A stretch of DNA of 64,000 bases from assembly GCF_014773225.1 (NCBI RefSeq), contig NZ_JACXAJ010000002.1, forward strand, positions 248,001 through 312,000, in the 5' to 3' direction. This DNA comes from Pontibacter aquaedesilientis (GTDB taxonomy: Bacteria; Bacteroidota; Bacteroidia; Cytophagales; Hymenobacteraceae). Of the stretch, positions 42,599 through 52,522 are shown one piece after another; position 1 is the first letter of the stretch; every line of letters begins with the position of its first letter. The notes beneath the pieces are model-generated. The model was not told the DNA's origin and did no database searches. It saw only the letters and a program-made list of their open reading frames with translations. Made by a program: the position numbers and the translations under genes.

Positions 42599-45500
42599 TT
42601 AGTTAAAAATGTAGCGAACCCCAAACTGCGCCCTCCACCTGGATTGGAAGTCGTTTACGAAATAAGGGTTTCCGTCGGTGAGCCCTCTGCCGGTGTAGTT
42701 AAAGCGGGGCGTGGTAGTACCCGTTTCGTAGCCAGTAAAGTCGATTGCCTGGAAAGCGTTGAACGTGGCGCTGTACTGTCTGCCCCAGTCTTTGTTGATC
42801 AAGTTGGTGAAGTTGAAGATATCAAAGGTAAACTGTAGCCTGTGGTCGTTGTCGCCCTGACCTACCTTGAAATCCTGCATAATACGCAAATCTACCTGGT
42901 TCTGCCATGGCAGCCGGTCTCCATTTCGCTCTGCATACTGGCCTCTTCTGGAACTGAGGTAATCATTGTTGCTTATGAAGGCATCCAAAGCCGCCCACTG
43001 CTCCGCTGGGGTGGCCGACCCAGGTATAATGTTGCCGTCGCGGTCTGTGAAAGGTACCAAGTTGATCTCCGACTGGGTCCTTGGGATGTAGATCAGGTCG
43101 TTGGTTCTTCCCGCATCCCTGTTCACATCCCCGTTGTATATGTAAGATAGCGGCACACCTGTCTGCCCGTTGTAGAAAGCCGAGATTGTGGTACCAGCAA
43201 AACCCAGGTAATTCAGGTTATAGGAGAGACTGGCGACTACCCTGGAACGTATGTCGTTGTCGGCGAAAGCTTCTCCTACATTGTTGAGACCTTGCACTTG
43301 GTTCACGTTTATCCAGTTGGAGCGCGCCTGGCTGGAGTTGCCGGGGTTCACGTCTTTGGCCCGCGAGTAGGTATAGGCCAGCGACCCGGATACCCCGTTT
43401 TCTACAAAAGTCTTCTGCAACTGACCGGTCAGGCTGTAGCCAAAACCACGGCTGGTATTAGTCAGGTAGATGATGTCCTGGAAATTATTGCCCGAAATTC
43501 TGCTGAAAACCGGGCGGTTATCAGCCCCGGTCAAAGTGCCGGTTTGCTCCAGATTCAGGTTTTGATAGTAGATGTTATTCAGGTTTTTAGAGTATATACC
43601 CTCCAAAGTTGCTACCAGGTCAAAGGGCAACCGATGGTCGACAGCCGCATTCACTCTGAAAAGCTGTGGGAATTTAAAGTCGGGGTCTGTGATGTTGATC
43701 TCTGCCGTTCTGTCTGATAAGCCCACACTGCTAGCGGTTGGCTGCGTGTTTGGGTTAGGGTTAAAGCGAATTTGCCCCAGTAAGGGCCCGGAAGTCAGGG
43801 CTAGGCTGCCCAGTTGCTGACCGGTGTTGGTATACTGGTTCGATATCCACACGAATGGAGCTCTGCCCGTAAATACGCCTGCCCCGCCACGCACCTGCGT
43901 GTTGCCATCGTCAAACACATCCCAGTTTACACCTACCCTTGGTGAAAGCATGTATTGGGCCCCGGGCGTTTTATCAGTTGCCAGGCCTCTGGCGGCAAAG
44001 GCCTCGTTGAATTCCTGATTAACGGCCGGCTTGTCATTGAAGGTAGGAATATCCAGGCGTATACCTGCCGTCACTTTCAGGTTGTTCATCAGCGCGTATT
44101 CATCCTGTGCATAGAACCCTAGTTGGAAGGCGGAGAATTCGGCCCCCTGTTCCCGTATATTTGTGCGTGAATAGTTTCTGAAGAAAGCCCCGGGTGCTGC
44201 CTCGGCCGGCGTGCCGATGGCTTCAAAGGCCTCTAGCGAGTTGTATTCATAAGCCCCGAACTCCTGCCTGATGAACAGGTTAAAGGTTTTATAGAATTCG
44301 TTATGGGTACCCAGTGTGATGGTATGTTTGCCCATGAAGGCGTTGAAGTTATTGGTGATGGTCAGCACATCCTGATCCAGCTGGTTTTGAACGGAAAAAG
44401 GCTCACTGCCCAGCGCAATCGTTCTGCCGCCCGAGAGCCTGATCAACACATTGGGGAAGGGGGCGCCGGTGATGTCGCGGTCGTCTCGCACGGCCGTGAA
44501 GCCAATAAGGGCCTCGTTGGCATACTGACCGCCGAACTGGCTGCGCAGTTGGAGTACACTGGAATTGGTGGTGCTGGGAAAGTATTCCGCGTTGTTCGAG
44601 AAACGAAGAGCATTTGGTGTTCTTGAATTATCACGGTTTTCGCCATACACGTAGCTATGGCGGAGGGTTAGCTGGTGGTTGTCGGTAATGTTCCAATCAA
44701 GTCGGGCGAAGATTTTGTCACTCAGGGTTTCATCTTCAATGGACCTGAAACTGCCCGGGTCATAGCCCAATCGGTTGGCGGTGTTCAGTACGCGGGTGGC
44801 TTCATCTACCGTAATGTTGGAGCTGGCTGACCCCGGCTCGAATAGGAGTGGCGCTACCCGTTTGGTTTTTTCACCATTCACAAAAAAGAACAACTTGTCT
44901 TTGATGATCGGGCCGCCAATCCGGAGGCCCGTCTGATAGTCGGTGAAGTCCGGCAGCCTGGTTCTGGCATCATCCGGACTTTTGCCTACCAGCCCTTCGT
45001 TGTTGCCAAAATAATAGGCAGAGCCTGTAAACTTGTTGGAGCCGCTTCGGGTAATGGCATTAATGCCACCTCCTGTAAACCCGCTCTGGCGAACGTCAAA
45101 AGGCGCAATAACTACCTGGATTGCCTCAATAGCGTCTAGTGAGATGGGCTGTACGCCAGTTTGCCCGCCGTTGGTACCACTGGGCGATAGGCCGAACACA
45201 TCGTTGTTGACAGTGCCATCTATAGAAAAGTTGTTGAAGCGGTTATTCTGGCCTGCAAACGAGATGCCTGAACCTGATGTAGAAGCCTGCGGCGTGATGC
45301 GGGTAAAGTCGTTCAGGCTTCGGGCAATGGTTGGCAACGATTCCAGTTGCTCAGTCGAAACGTTGGTGGCAGCGCCTGTTCTGTCTGAGTTGATGATCTT
45401 GTCCTGGGCGGCCGTTACCATTACTTCGCCGAGGGTTGTCGTGCTTTCTGAGAGGGTCAGGTCCAGCCTGAAGTTTTGACCCAGAGCCAAATTGATATTG

Positions 45501-45784
45501 TCGAATCGCTGCTCCTGGTAGCCTACATACGAGGTGCGAACCGTGTAGGGGCCGCCAACCCGCATGTTCTGTATGTTATATCGGCCCTCTGCGTTGGTGC
45601 CAGCTACATATTGCGTGTTGGTGGGTGTGTGTACAGCTATCACCGTTGCGCCAGGCAGAGGAACGCCACTTTGATCTTGTACCACACCGTTCATGGCAGC
45701 AGTAGTTGTACCCTGTGCCCCTGCAAACTGGCTGGTAAGCAGCAGTAGCAGGATCAGTAGTATTCTTTTGTAAAAAGTCCTCAT
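42599..45784 (-). CDS. Oar-like TonB-dependent receptor (second copy)
   Basis: A 1061-residue paralogue of the gene at 39058 with the same layout: signal peptide (ending AGAQ), carboxypeptidase-regulatory-like domain (NGVVQDQSGVPLPGATVIAV), plug domain with SLPTIARSLNDFTRITPQAS and FDVRQSGFTGGGINAITRSGSN, and a barrel ending in VRYIFN. The two proteins are clearly homologous along their length but diverged, so the duplication is old. The substrate is unknown. It ends in a very strong palindromic terminator, so it is transcribed separately from the downstream copy. Confidence 0.9.
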   Translation of the reverse strand: MRTFYKRILLILLLLLTSQFAGAQGTTTAAMNGVVQDQSGVPLPGATVIAVHTPTNTQYVAGTNAEGRYNIQNMRVGGPYTVRTSYVGYQEQRFDNINLALGQNFRLDLTLSESTTTLGEVMVTAAQDKIINSDRTGAATNVSTEQLESLPTIARSLNDFTRITPQASTSGSGISFAGQNNRFNNFSIDGTVNNDVFGLSPSGTNGGQTGVQPISLDAIEAIQVVIAPFDVRQSGFTGGGINAITRSGSNKFTGSAYYFGNNEGLVGKSPDDARTRLPDFTDYQTGLRIGGPIIKDKLFFFVNGEKTKRVAPLLFEPGSASSNITVDEATRVLNTANRLGYDPGSFRSIEDETLSDKIFARLDWNITDNHQLTLRHSYVYGENRDNSRTPNALRFSNNAEYFPSTTNSSVLQLRSQFGGQYANEALIGFTAVRDDRDITGAPFPNVLIRLSGGRTIALGSEPFSVQNQLDQDVLTITNNFNAFMGKHTITLGTHNEFYKTFNLFIRQEFGAYEYNSLEAFEAIGTPAEAAPGAFFRNYSRTNIREQGAEFSAFQLGFYAQDEYALMNNLKVTAGIRLDIPTFNDKPAVNQEFNEAFAARGLATDKTPGAQYMLSPRVGVNWDVFDDGNTQVRGGAGVFTGRAPFVWISNQYTNTGQQLGSLALTSGPLLGQIRFNPNPNTQPTASSVGLSDRTAEINITDPDFKFPQLFRVNAAVDHRLPFDLVATLEGIYSKNLNNIYYQNLNLEQTGTLTGADNRPVFSRISGNNFQDIIYLTNTSRGFGYSLTGQLQKTFVENGVSGSLAYTYSRAKDVNPGNSSQARSNWINVNQVQGLNNVGEAFADNDIRSRVVASLSYNLNYLGFAGTTISAFYNGQTGVPLSYIYNGDVNRDAGRTNDLIYIPRTQSEINLVPFTDRDGNIIPGSATPAEQWAALDAFISNNDYLSSRRGQYAERNGDRLPWQNQVDLRIMQDFKVGQGDNDHRLQFTFDIFNFTNLINKDWGRQYSATFNAFQAIDFTGYETGTTTPRFNYTGRGLTDGNPYFVNDFQSRWRAQFGVRYIFN

Positions 45785-45786
45785 AA

Positions 45787-45828
45787 TACTTATAAGTTTG
45801 ATTGAAAAAATCTAATTGCTTATAAGTA
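45787..45828. promoter_or_regulatory. Inverted repeat upstream of the second Oar-like gene
   Basis: TACTTATAAG (45787-45796) and CTTATAAGTA (45819-45828), a perfect inverted repeat whose arms are themselves nearly palindromic, 2 bp upstream of the start codon. It may be an operator or a leader hairpin. Confidence 0.45.
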
Positions 45829-45908
45829 CGTAGTTGTGAGACTTTTATGTGTTATTTTGATGTAAAAATTTGTATCGAATCAGAAACGGTATTTAGGACT
45901 AATTTGGT

Positions 45909-46577
45909 CTAATTCGAAAAAGGCCGTACAGCTTTGATGAATATTTTCTGGTAATGATCTGAAAACAGATTGTTCTCGATCACACCCAAACTGGTGGAGG
46001 CATGTATGAATTTCACTTCATTGTCACTGATCACCTCGGTTACCATGCCCACGTGGGTAATTTCGCGGCTGTTTTTATTGGCGCCAAAAAATACCAAATC
46101 ACCTTCCTTCAGTTCTTTTACCCTTACTTCTTTGCCAAAGCGGCTCTGCTCATCCGAGGTGCGGGGTAGCGTTACATTTATACTTTGGAAGGAAGTGCAT
46201 AACAGTCCGGAGCAATCCATGCCCACGCGTGAGGTGCCACCCCAGCGGTAAGGGGTGCCTGTGTAGGAACGGGCTGTCTCGATTACGGTGGCTACATTCT
46301 CATCTAACCGGTGTGCATTGGGAACCCGCGTGCGGCTGGTCCGGTCTTTCGAGGCTACTGTGCTCGATTTGGACTTGTTTTGTTTGGTGCCTTTACCGGC
46401 TCTGCGTGCTTGGCGTTTCTCCTCGGCTATCTCCCGGGCCGATTTGTAGGTTTCGCCGCGCTTGCTGAAGGTAGGCTGCGAGGACTGGCAGGAAGCCAAA
46501 AAGGCAATAAAAAAGATAAACAGAAGGGAATTGGTAAATAATGTTCTCAAAGCGTAACTTGGTAATGAATGACACAA
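45909..46577 (-). CDS. NlpC/P60 (C40) cell-wall peptidase lipoprotein
   Basis: A 222-residue murein endopeptidase. The signal peptide ends in FLASC (Cys30 lipidated), then a basic linker (about 40-85) and the NlpC/P60 domain (about 95-222). The catalytic Cys122 is in MDCSGLLCTSF, the His175 in THVGMV and the third residue His192 in FIHAS, with PYRWGGTS typical of the family. It cleaves peptide cross-links of peptidoglycan from the outer membrane or periplasm. It is divergent from glcD with only 46 bp between them. Confidence 0.92.
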   Translation of the reverse strand: MCHSLPSYALRTLFTNSLLFIFFIAFLASCQSSQPTFSKRGETYKSAREIAEEKRQARRAGKGTKQNKSKSSTVASKDRTSRTRVPNAHRLDENVATVIETARSYTGTPYRWGGTSRVGMDCSGLLCTSFQSINVTLPRTSDEQSRFGKEVRVKELKEGDLVFFGANKNSREITHVGMVTEVISDNEVKFIHASTSLGVIENNLFSDHYQKIFIKAVRPFSN

Positions 46578-46623
46578 TTTGGTGACGTATTGGCTAAATT
46601 AAGCATTAGCTATCTAATATAAA

Positions 46624-48027
46624 ATGAAATTTAACAAGATCACTCCAGAACTGGCCGAAGCCATGGCATCCATAGTCGGCCGGGAGTACATGGTGCTGCC
46701 GGTTGACCAGGAAGGTATGGCACGCTACACCCACGATGAGACCGAAGACCTGCGCTATCTGCCGGAAGTAGTGCTCAAACCTAAGAACGCCGATGAAATC
46801 AGCCGTATTGTGTGCTTATGCCACGAAAACTTTATTCCGGTGACACCGCGTGGTGCCGGTACCGGGTTGAGCGGTGGTGCTTTGGCCGTGCATGGCGGAG
46901 TGGTGCTGTCAATGGAGCGGCTCAACGCAATTATTGACATAGACGAACGCAACCTGCAGGCCACGGTCGAGCCAGGTGTAATTACGCAGGTATTTCAGGA
47001 AGCGGTGATGGCCCGCGGCCTCTTCTACCCCCCGGATCCCTCGAGCCGTGGCAGTTGCCAGCTGGGGGGCAACTTAAGCGAGTCCTCGGGCGGACCCAGA
47101 GCGGTGAAGTATGGCGTCACGAAAGATTATGTGCTGAACGTTGAAGTGGTGCTGCCAACCGGGGAAATAACCTGGACCGGCGCCAATGTGCTGAAAAACG
47201 CCACTGGCTATAACCTGACGCAGCTTATGGTCGGGAGCGAGGGCACGCTCGGCATCATCACCAAGATTGTGTTCAAGCTTATACCTTACCCTACCCAAAA
47301 TCTGGTGATGCTGGTGCCTTTCCGTAAAGAAGAGGAGGCAGCCGCAGCCGTGTCTAATATCTTTATAGCAGGTATAGTGCCCTCCGCGCTTGAGTTTATG
47401 GAGCGTGAGGCAATTGTATGGGCAAGCCGTTACCTGGGGCTTGGCATGACGATGGCCGAAGACGAACGGGCGCACCTGTTGATTGAGCTGGATGGAAACG
47501 ATATGGACCTGCTCTACAAAGATGCAGAACAGGTATACGGAGTGCTGGAAAAGTTTGACGTAGGCGATATTCTGGTAGCCGACACTGAAAAGCAGAAAGA
47601 AGACCTTTGGCGCATGCGCCGGAGTGTGGGACATGCTGTCAAGAGTAACTCTATCTATAAAGAAGAAGACACTGTAGTGCCTCGTGCAGAGCTGCCGGTG
47701 CTTCTGAGGGGGGTAAAGGAAATCGGGGAGAGGTATAGCTTCAAATCAGTTTGCTACGGCCATGCCGGAGACGGGAATTTGCATATCAACATCGTGAAGG
47801 GCGACATGTCGGACGATGACTGGAACAACAAACTGCCCGAAGGTATAAAGGAGATCTTTCGACTGTGCGTATCGCTGGGAGGTACGATCTCCGGTGAGCA
47901 TGGTATCGGGTTAGTCCAAAGGCCCTACATTGGTATCGCCTTGAATGAAGTGCAGTTGCGGCTGATGCAGGGGATCAAGCAACTCTTCGATCCGCATGGA
48001 ATTCTTAATCCGGGAAAGATATTTTGA
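46624..48027 (+). CDS. glcD: FAD-linked oxidase, glycolate oxidase GlcD-like
   Basis: A 467-residue flavoprotein of the PCMH-type FAD-binding family. FAD-binding is seen as TPRGAGTGLSGGALAVHGGVVLSMERL (about 73-100) and GGNLSESSGGPRAVKYGVT, with GSEGTLGIITKI. The C-terminal FAD-linked oxidase domain includes YGHAGDGNLHINI and GGTISGEHGIGLVQR. It oxidises glycolate or D-lactate. The companion GlcE and GlcF genes are absent here, so it may act alone or with distant partners. Confidence 0.9.
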   Translation: MKFNKITPELAEAMASIVGREYMVLPVDQEGMARYTHDETEDLRYLPEVVLKPKNADEISRIVCLCHENFIPVTPRGAGTGLSGGALAVHGGVVLSMERLNAIIDIDERNLQATVEPGVITQVFQEAVMARGLFYPPDPSSRGSCQLGGNLSESSGGPRAVKYGVTKDYVLNVEVVLPTGEITWTGANVLKNATGYNLTQLMVGSEGTLGIITKIVFKLIPYPTQNLVMLVPFRKEEEAAAAVSNIFIAGIVPSALEFMEREAIVWASRYLGLGMTMAEDERAHLLIELDGNDMDLLYKDAEQVYGVLEKFDVGDILVADTEKQKEDLWRMRRSVGHAVKSNSIYKEEDTVVPRAELPVLLRGVKEIGERYSFKSVCYGHAGDGNLHINIVKGDMSDDDWNNKLPEGIKEIFRLCVSLGGTISGEHGIGLVQRPYIGIALNEVQLRLMQGIKQLFDPHGILNPGKIF

Positions 48028-48068
48028 AACAGCAAGCGGCAGCCATTGATTGGCTGCCGCTTGCTGTT
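48028..48068 (+). terminator. Terminator of glcD
   Basis: An 18-bp perfect stem (48028-48045 with 48051-48068, arms AACAGCAAGCGGCAGCCA and complement), loop 5 nt, starting at the base after the stop codon. Confidence 0.85.
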
Positions 48069-48088
48069 TTATCATTTGGAGTATGTCG

Positions 48089-48352
48089 TTATACCTTTCC
48101 TCTGTTGTTATTCGTCTTGTTCGCTGCTTTTTTGTTAGCTAGTTCCTCGTCCAGCTGCCGAAGGGTGTCCCAGGACTGTATCAGGTTGCGTGGCGTCTCG
48201 TGCAGCTTGGGCTGATGCGCATTGGCCTGATCAGGGTTTGGGTTATCTGCACCAGTACCCATGTTATAAAGCATATGCTGTTCCTGATTTGCCTTTTCTG
48301 TCGCCTGATGACTGCGTAGCAGCGCTTCTTTCAGTGATTTATCGGGTTCCAT
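48089..48352 (-). CDS. Small hydrophilic hypothetical protein
   Basis: An 87-residue protein rich in Asn, Gln, Lys and Glu with no membrane segment: MEPDKSLKEALLRSHQATEK, a disordered-looking middle (GTGADNPNPDQANAHQ) and a helical tail (LRQLDEELANKKAANKTN). I do not recognise it. It lies 22 bp downstream of the dehalogenase-like gene on the same strand, so it is probably translated from that transcript. Confidence 0.6.
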   Translation of the reverse strand: MEPDKSLKEALLRSHQATEKANQEQHMLYNMGTGADNPNPDQANAHQPKLHETPRNLIQSWDTLRQLDEELANKKAANKTNNNRGKV

Positions 48353-48374
48353 GGTATCGTTTGTTTTGTTAGGG

Positions 48375-49301
48375 TTAATGATGGTGTTCAGCTTTGTCCT
48401 TTTTCTTGTCTTCCTCCTTAATAAAGTTGCTCACATACCCTGCCACATCGTCCGCATGTTCTTCCATCAGAAAGTGCCCGCTGTCCTCAAAATGCAGGAC
48501 ATAGCACTCGTGGAAGAAATTTTTCCAGCGCTGTAGGGCATCAATCTTCACCAGTTTGTCCTGTTCCCCCCAAAGGATGAGAGTCGGGATGTCCTGAATC
48601 TTTTTGCGCTCCTTCCAAAGTTCGTCATACCACTTACTTACCCCCACCAGTTCGCGGGCGCAGGCCAGTGAGCTGACACATTCATCCGGGTCGCCGAGTG
48701 CCCTGGTGTACTGCTCCTGCAGTTTTTCAGGTATCTTACTTTCTTTGCCAAACAACTCCTGCACCAGTTTTCCGGTAGTGACATTTAGCTTGGAATGCAG
48801 GAATTTGCCCAATGGACCGACCAGGTACTTGCTAGCCTTCGAGAACACCTGATGATTTGAAAGTGACCAAGTCCAGGTATTGAGCATGACAATATTCTTG
48901 ACGTTCTCAGGATGATTGATGGCATAAGCCAATCCGATCGGGGCACCGAAGTCATGCACGATCAAGGTGATGTCTTTGAGTTGGAGGTGCTCCATAAGCT
49001 GCTCAAAGTTGGCAGCATGAGCCCTGGGTTTATAGCTCCAGTCCTTTGGCTTGTCCGACAGTCCAAAACCGATTAGGTCCAAGGCGATGCACCGATGCTT
49101 TTTACTCAGGAGTTTGATCAGGTTGCGATACACGAAAGACCAGGAAGGCGTGCCGTGTATCATGACAATCGGATGGCCTTCTCCCTCGTCGATGTAGTGC
49201 ATCTTGCCAGCCTCTAGTTCCAGGAACCTGGATTTGAAGGGATATTCTTTGGTGTCCAGCCAGTCTGGTTTCATAGGAGCCTTAGGGTGTTTGCTATTCA
49301 T
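48375..49301 (-). CDS. Haloalkane dehalogenase-like alpha/beta hydrolase
   Basis: A 308-residue hydrolase with an aspartate nucleophile. HGTPSWSF (49-56) is the oxyanion loop, Asp117 in LIVHDFGAPIG is the nucleophile (typical of haloalkane dehalogenases and epoxide hydrolases), the acid is in WGEQDKLV and the base in EDSGHFLMEE. In classical dehalogenases a Trp follows the nucleophile as a halide ligand; here it is Phe118, so an epoxide hydrolase or other activity is possible. The C-terminus is Lys/His-rich. Confidence 0.85.
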   Translation of the reverse strand: MNSKHPKAPMKPDWLDTKEYPFKSRFLELEAGKMHYIDEGEGHPIVMIHGTPSWSFVYRNLIKLLSKKHRCIALDLIGFGLSDKPKDWSYKPRAHAANFEQLMEHLQLKDITLIVHDFGAPIGLAYAINHPENVKNIVMLNTWTWSLSNHQVFSKASKYLVGPLGKFLHSKLNVTTGKLVQELFGKESKIPEKLQEQYTRALGDPDECVSSLACARELVGVSKWYDELWKERKKIQDIPTLILWGEQDKLVKIDALQRWKNFFHECYVLHFEDSGHFLMEEHADDVAGYVSNFIKEEDKKKDKAEHHH

Positions 49302-50103
49302 CTATACTTGAGACAGAGGCACAGGTTGTTAAGAAAAAGAAAAATCTGGCTGATACAGGTTTTTTTGTTTCTTGCGTAACTCTTTTGCTACGAACAAAGT
49401 AAGACAACTGCGCCGTTTTGCGGAAGGTGCAGCTATGCCCTGCCGAGTCAGATACTGTTTAGGGGCAAATCATGCCACCGAGTCATAGGCGTTCGCAATG
49501 CCGGTACCGAAACAGGCAAATGGTGCCCAACAGGGGCCGTATCTGGCCCAAAAGCACGGTCTCCTGACTTAACTGGAAGTAAATAAACACAACATGAACA
49601 ATGTACTTTCTGCCGGATCGTCCTCGTGTAAGCCAATGGTATGGTTTCGTAGAGAGAGGCAGCGATGCATGTATTCGAAACAGGAAACCCTATTCTTGAC
49701 CATAAAATAGTTATTTTTGCGCCCGACGGGCTCCGACAGAAATATTGGCTAGGCGCTGGAAAATTCTGGTTACTTTAAAGGCTTGCTGTCAAAAGGATTC
49801 TGCACAGACCTGAAAAGGACTTTGTGATCTCGTTACCCGGATTGTCAAAAAAGGAATCCTTACTTCCGTCAGGAAGAACCTAACCAGTTGGGTTATGCAG
49901 CAGTGAATGGTTTTTGAGCCAGAACTAGACAAGGTATGGCTGACAGGTATAGCCGGGTGCTCATGACGGGCAGATATAGAGCCGGATCTTAACGACGTAT
50001 GGACAAGGTTACCCATCTTGTCTCTGACTTGATAAAGTGATGTATTAGTGATGATAACATTATAAAAACCTTAAATTTGTACTTTCATTTATAAGATTTA
50101 CCT
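49302..50103. other. Long intergenic region before ugd
   Basis: 802 bp without an acceptable gene. It includes TATTTTTG near 49707 without a well-spaced TTG, a small GCCC/GGGC hairpin near 49720, and a TAAATTTG -7 at 50072-50079 for ugd. Short open frames on the minus strand lack protein-like features. A non-coding RNA cannot be excluded. Confidence 0.5.
50072..50079 (+). promoter_or_regulatory. -7 element of the ugd promoter
   Basis: TAAATTTG, matching TAnnTTTG, 24 bp before the ATG. No exact TTG lies 19-21 bp upstream. Confidence 0.45.
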
Positions 50104-51456
50104 ATGAGAATTGCTGTAGTTGGTACTGGATATGTGGGTCTGGTGACGGGCACCTGCTTTGCCGAAGTGGGCATCGACGTGACCTGCATCGACATTGACC
50201 AGAAAAAGATAGATAACCTGAAGCAGGGCGTACTGCCCATCTACGAGCCGGGTCTGGAGGAGATGGTGCTCAGAAACTCCCAGAAAGAGCGTCTCTCGTT
50301 CAGCACCGACCTGGCGACCAGCGTGCAGGGCTGCGATGTGGCCTTCATCGCCGTGGGCACGCCTCCGGGCGAGGACGGCTCTGCCGACTTGAAATACGTT
50401 TTGGCCGTAGCCCGCGCCATCGGCCAGAGCATGACAGACTACACCGTGGTGGTGACCAAGAGCACTGTGCCGGTAGGTACGGCGGCCAAAGTGCGCAACG
50501 CCATTAAAGAGGAGCTGGAGGCGCGTGGCGCTGACATTCCGTTCGATGTGGCCTCCAACCCGGAGTTCCTGAAGGAGGGTGCCGCCATCGATGACTTCCT
50601 CAAGCCAGACCGCATCGTGGTGGGAGTGGACTCTCAGCGCGCCGAGGAGATGATGAGCAAACTCTACAAGCCTTTCCTGATGAACGGCCACCCGCTTATC
50701 TTCATGGACATCCCGTCTGCCGAAATGACCAAGTACGCGGCTAACGCCATGCTGGCCACCAAGATATCGTTCATGAACGACATTGCTAACCTGTGCGAGA
50801 TCATGGGCGCGGACGTGAACATGGTGCGCCGCGGCATTGGCTCCGACGCCCGCATCGGCAACAAGTTTATTTACCCGGGCATCGGCTACGGTGGAAGCTG
50901 CTTCCCTAAGGACGTGAAGGCGCTTATCAAAACGGCCGACGAGAACGGCTACCAGATGGAGGTGCTCAAGTCCGTGGAGACGGTTAACGAGAAGCAGAAA
51001 TCAGTGCTGTATAACAAGATCAGCAACTATTACAATGGTGAACTGTCCGGCAAGACCTTTGCCGTGTGGGGACTGTCCTTCAAACCGAAAACGGACGACA
51101 TGCGCGAGGCACCATCGCTGGTAATCATTCAGAAGCTGCTGGAGCAGGGCGCCAAGGTAAAGGCCTACGACCCGGTGGCCATGAAAGAGGCGAGCCATAC
51201 GCTCGGTGACTCCATCGAGTACGGCAAGGACGAGTACGAGACCCTGATCGACGCCGACGCGCTGCTGGTGGTGACGGAGTGGCCAGAGTTCCGTTCGCCT
51301 AATTTCGCCGTGGTAAGCAAGCTTCTCAAGGAGAAGGTGGTCTTTGATGGCCGCAACATTTACGACGCCAAGGAGATGGAGGCCAAGGGCTATACTTACT
51401 TCGGTATCGGTATCAAGCAGGCGACAGTGCCGCAGCAAACTAAAGCAACCGTATAG
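50104..51456 (+). CDS. ugd: UDP-glucose 6-dehydrogenase
   Basis: A 450-residue enzyme that oxidises UDP-glucose to UDP-glucuronate with two NAD+. The Rossmann motif is [12 protein letters not shown] (4-15), the catalytic cysteine is Cys266 in [10 protein letters not shown], and the C-terminal UDP-binding domain begins about residue 310. It is followed after 2 bp by the UDP-glucuronate decarboxylase gene, which uses its product. Both genes are unusually rich in G/C at third codon positions relative to neighbours. Confidence 0.96.
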   Translation: MRIAVVGTGYVGLVTGTCFAEVGIDVTCIDIDQKKIDNLKQGVLPIYEPGLEEMVLRNSQKERLSFSTDLATSVQGCDVAFIAVGTPPGEDGSADLKYVLAVARAIGQSMTDYTVVVTKSTVPVGTAAKVRNAIKEELEARGADIPFDVASNPEFLKEGAAIDDFLKPDRIVVGVDSQRAEEMMSKLYKPFLMNGHPLIFMDIPSAEMTKYAANAMLATKISFMNDIANLCEIMGADVNMVRRGIGSDARIGNKFIYPGIGYGGSCFPKDVKALIKTADENGYQMEVLKSVETVNEKQKSVLYNKISNYYNGELSGKTFAVWGLSFKPKTDDMREAPSLVIIQKLLEQGAKVKAYDPVAMKEASHTLGDSIEYGKDEYETLIDADALLVVTEWPEFRSPNFAVVSKLLKEKVVFDGRNIYDAKEMEAKGYTYFGIGIKQATVPQQTKATV

Positions 51457-51458
51457 AG

Positions 51459-52421
51459 ATGGCCAGAAAAAGAGTATTAGTGACGGGCGGCGCCGGGTTC
51501 CTCGGCTCCCACCTGTGCGACAGGCTGATAAAGGAAGGGTACCACGTGATCGCGATGGATAACCTGATCACGGGCAGCCTGGAGAACATAGAGCACCTGT
51601 TCAAGCTCGAGCAGTTTGAGTTTTACCACCACGACGTGTCCAAGTTCGTGCACGTGCCGGGCAAGCTGGACTATATCCTGCACTTCGCCTCGCCGGCCAG
51701 CCCGATCGACTATTTGAAGATCCCGATCCAGACGCTGAAAGTAGGTTCGCTGGGAACGCATAACCTGCTGGGCCTTGCCATGGCAAAGGGTGCCCGCATG
51801 CTGATCGCATCTACCTCTGAGGTATACGGCGACCCGCTGGTGCATCCACAGAATGAAAATTACTGGGGTAACGTGAACCCGGTAGGGCCGAGAGGCTGCT
51901 ACGATGAGGCCAAGCGTTTCCAGGAGGCCATGACGATGGCTTATCACATGCACCACGGTCTGGAGACGCGCATTGTCCGCATCTTCAACACCTACGGTCC
52001 GCGCATGCGACTGGATGACGGCCGTGTGCTGCCTGCCTTCCTAAGCCAGGCGCTGCGTGGCGAGCCGCTGAGTATTTTCGGCGACGGCAGCCAGACACGC
52101 TCTTTCTGCTACGTGGACGACCTGGTGGAGGGAATCTACCGTCTGCTCCTGAGCGACTACCACTTGCCAGTGAACATCGGCAACCCATCGGAAATCACGA
52201 TAAAGGAGTTTGCCGAGGAAATCTGCAAGCTGACAGGCGTGGAGCTGAAGGTGGAGTACCAGCCGTTGCCAACCGACGACCCGCAGAAGCGCCAGCCAGA
52301 CATTGCGAAGGCAAGAGAAGTGCTGGGCTGGGAGCCGAAAGTGGACCGTGCCGAAGGCCTGAGAAGAACGCTCGAGTACTTCAAAGAGAAAGTGGAGATT
52401 CCGGCTGAGCGTATAGCTTAA
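51459..52421 (+). CDS. UDP-glucuronate decarboxylase (UDP-xylose synthase)
   Basis: A 320-residue extended short-chain dehydrogenase. [13 protein letters not shown] (7-19) binds NAD+, STSEVYGDP contains the catalytic Ser/Thr region, and Tyr148/Lys152 in CYDEAKRF are the YxxxK pair. [10 protein letters not shown] and the [11 protein letters not shown] segment are characteristic of UXS-type enzymes. It decarboxylates UDP-glucuronate to UDP-xylose for glycans or polysaccharide. With ugd it forms a two-step operon ended by a strong terminator. Confidence 0.93.
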   Translation: MARKRVLVTGGAGFLGSHLCDRLIKEGYHVIAMDNLITGSLENIEHLFKLEQFEFYHHDVSKFVHVPGKLDYILHFASPASPIDYLKIPIQTLKVGSLGTHNLLGLAMAKGARMLIASTSEVYGDPLVHPQNENYWGNVNPVGPRGCYDEAKRFQEAMTMAYHMHHGLETRIVRIFNTYGPRMRLDDGRVLPAFLSQALRGEPLSIFGDGSQTRSFCYVDDLVEGIYRLLLSDYHLPVNIGNPSEITIKEFAEEICKLTGVELKVEYQPLPTDDPQKRQPDIAKAREVLGWEPKVDRAEGLRRTLEYFKEKVEIPAERIA

Positions 52422-52437
52422 CTTGCGTATACTCCTG

Positions 52438-52478
52438 AAAAGACAAAGGCCCTGATTGCATCAGGGCCTTTGTCTTTT
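52438..52478 (+). terminator. Terminator of the ugd operon
   Basis: A 19-bp stem (52438-52456 with 52460-52478; core GACAAAGGCCCTGAT / ATCAGGGCCTTTGTC), loop 3 nt, then T-rich sequence. Confidence 0.88.
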
Positions 52479-52522
52479 TATTTTTAGAAAGCTTTCAGGT
52501 ATGCAGCTTTGCAAGGCTGTTT

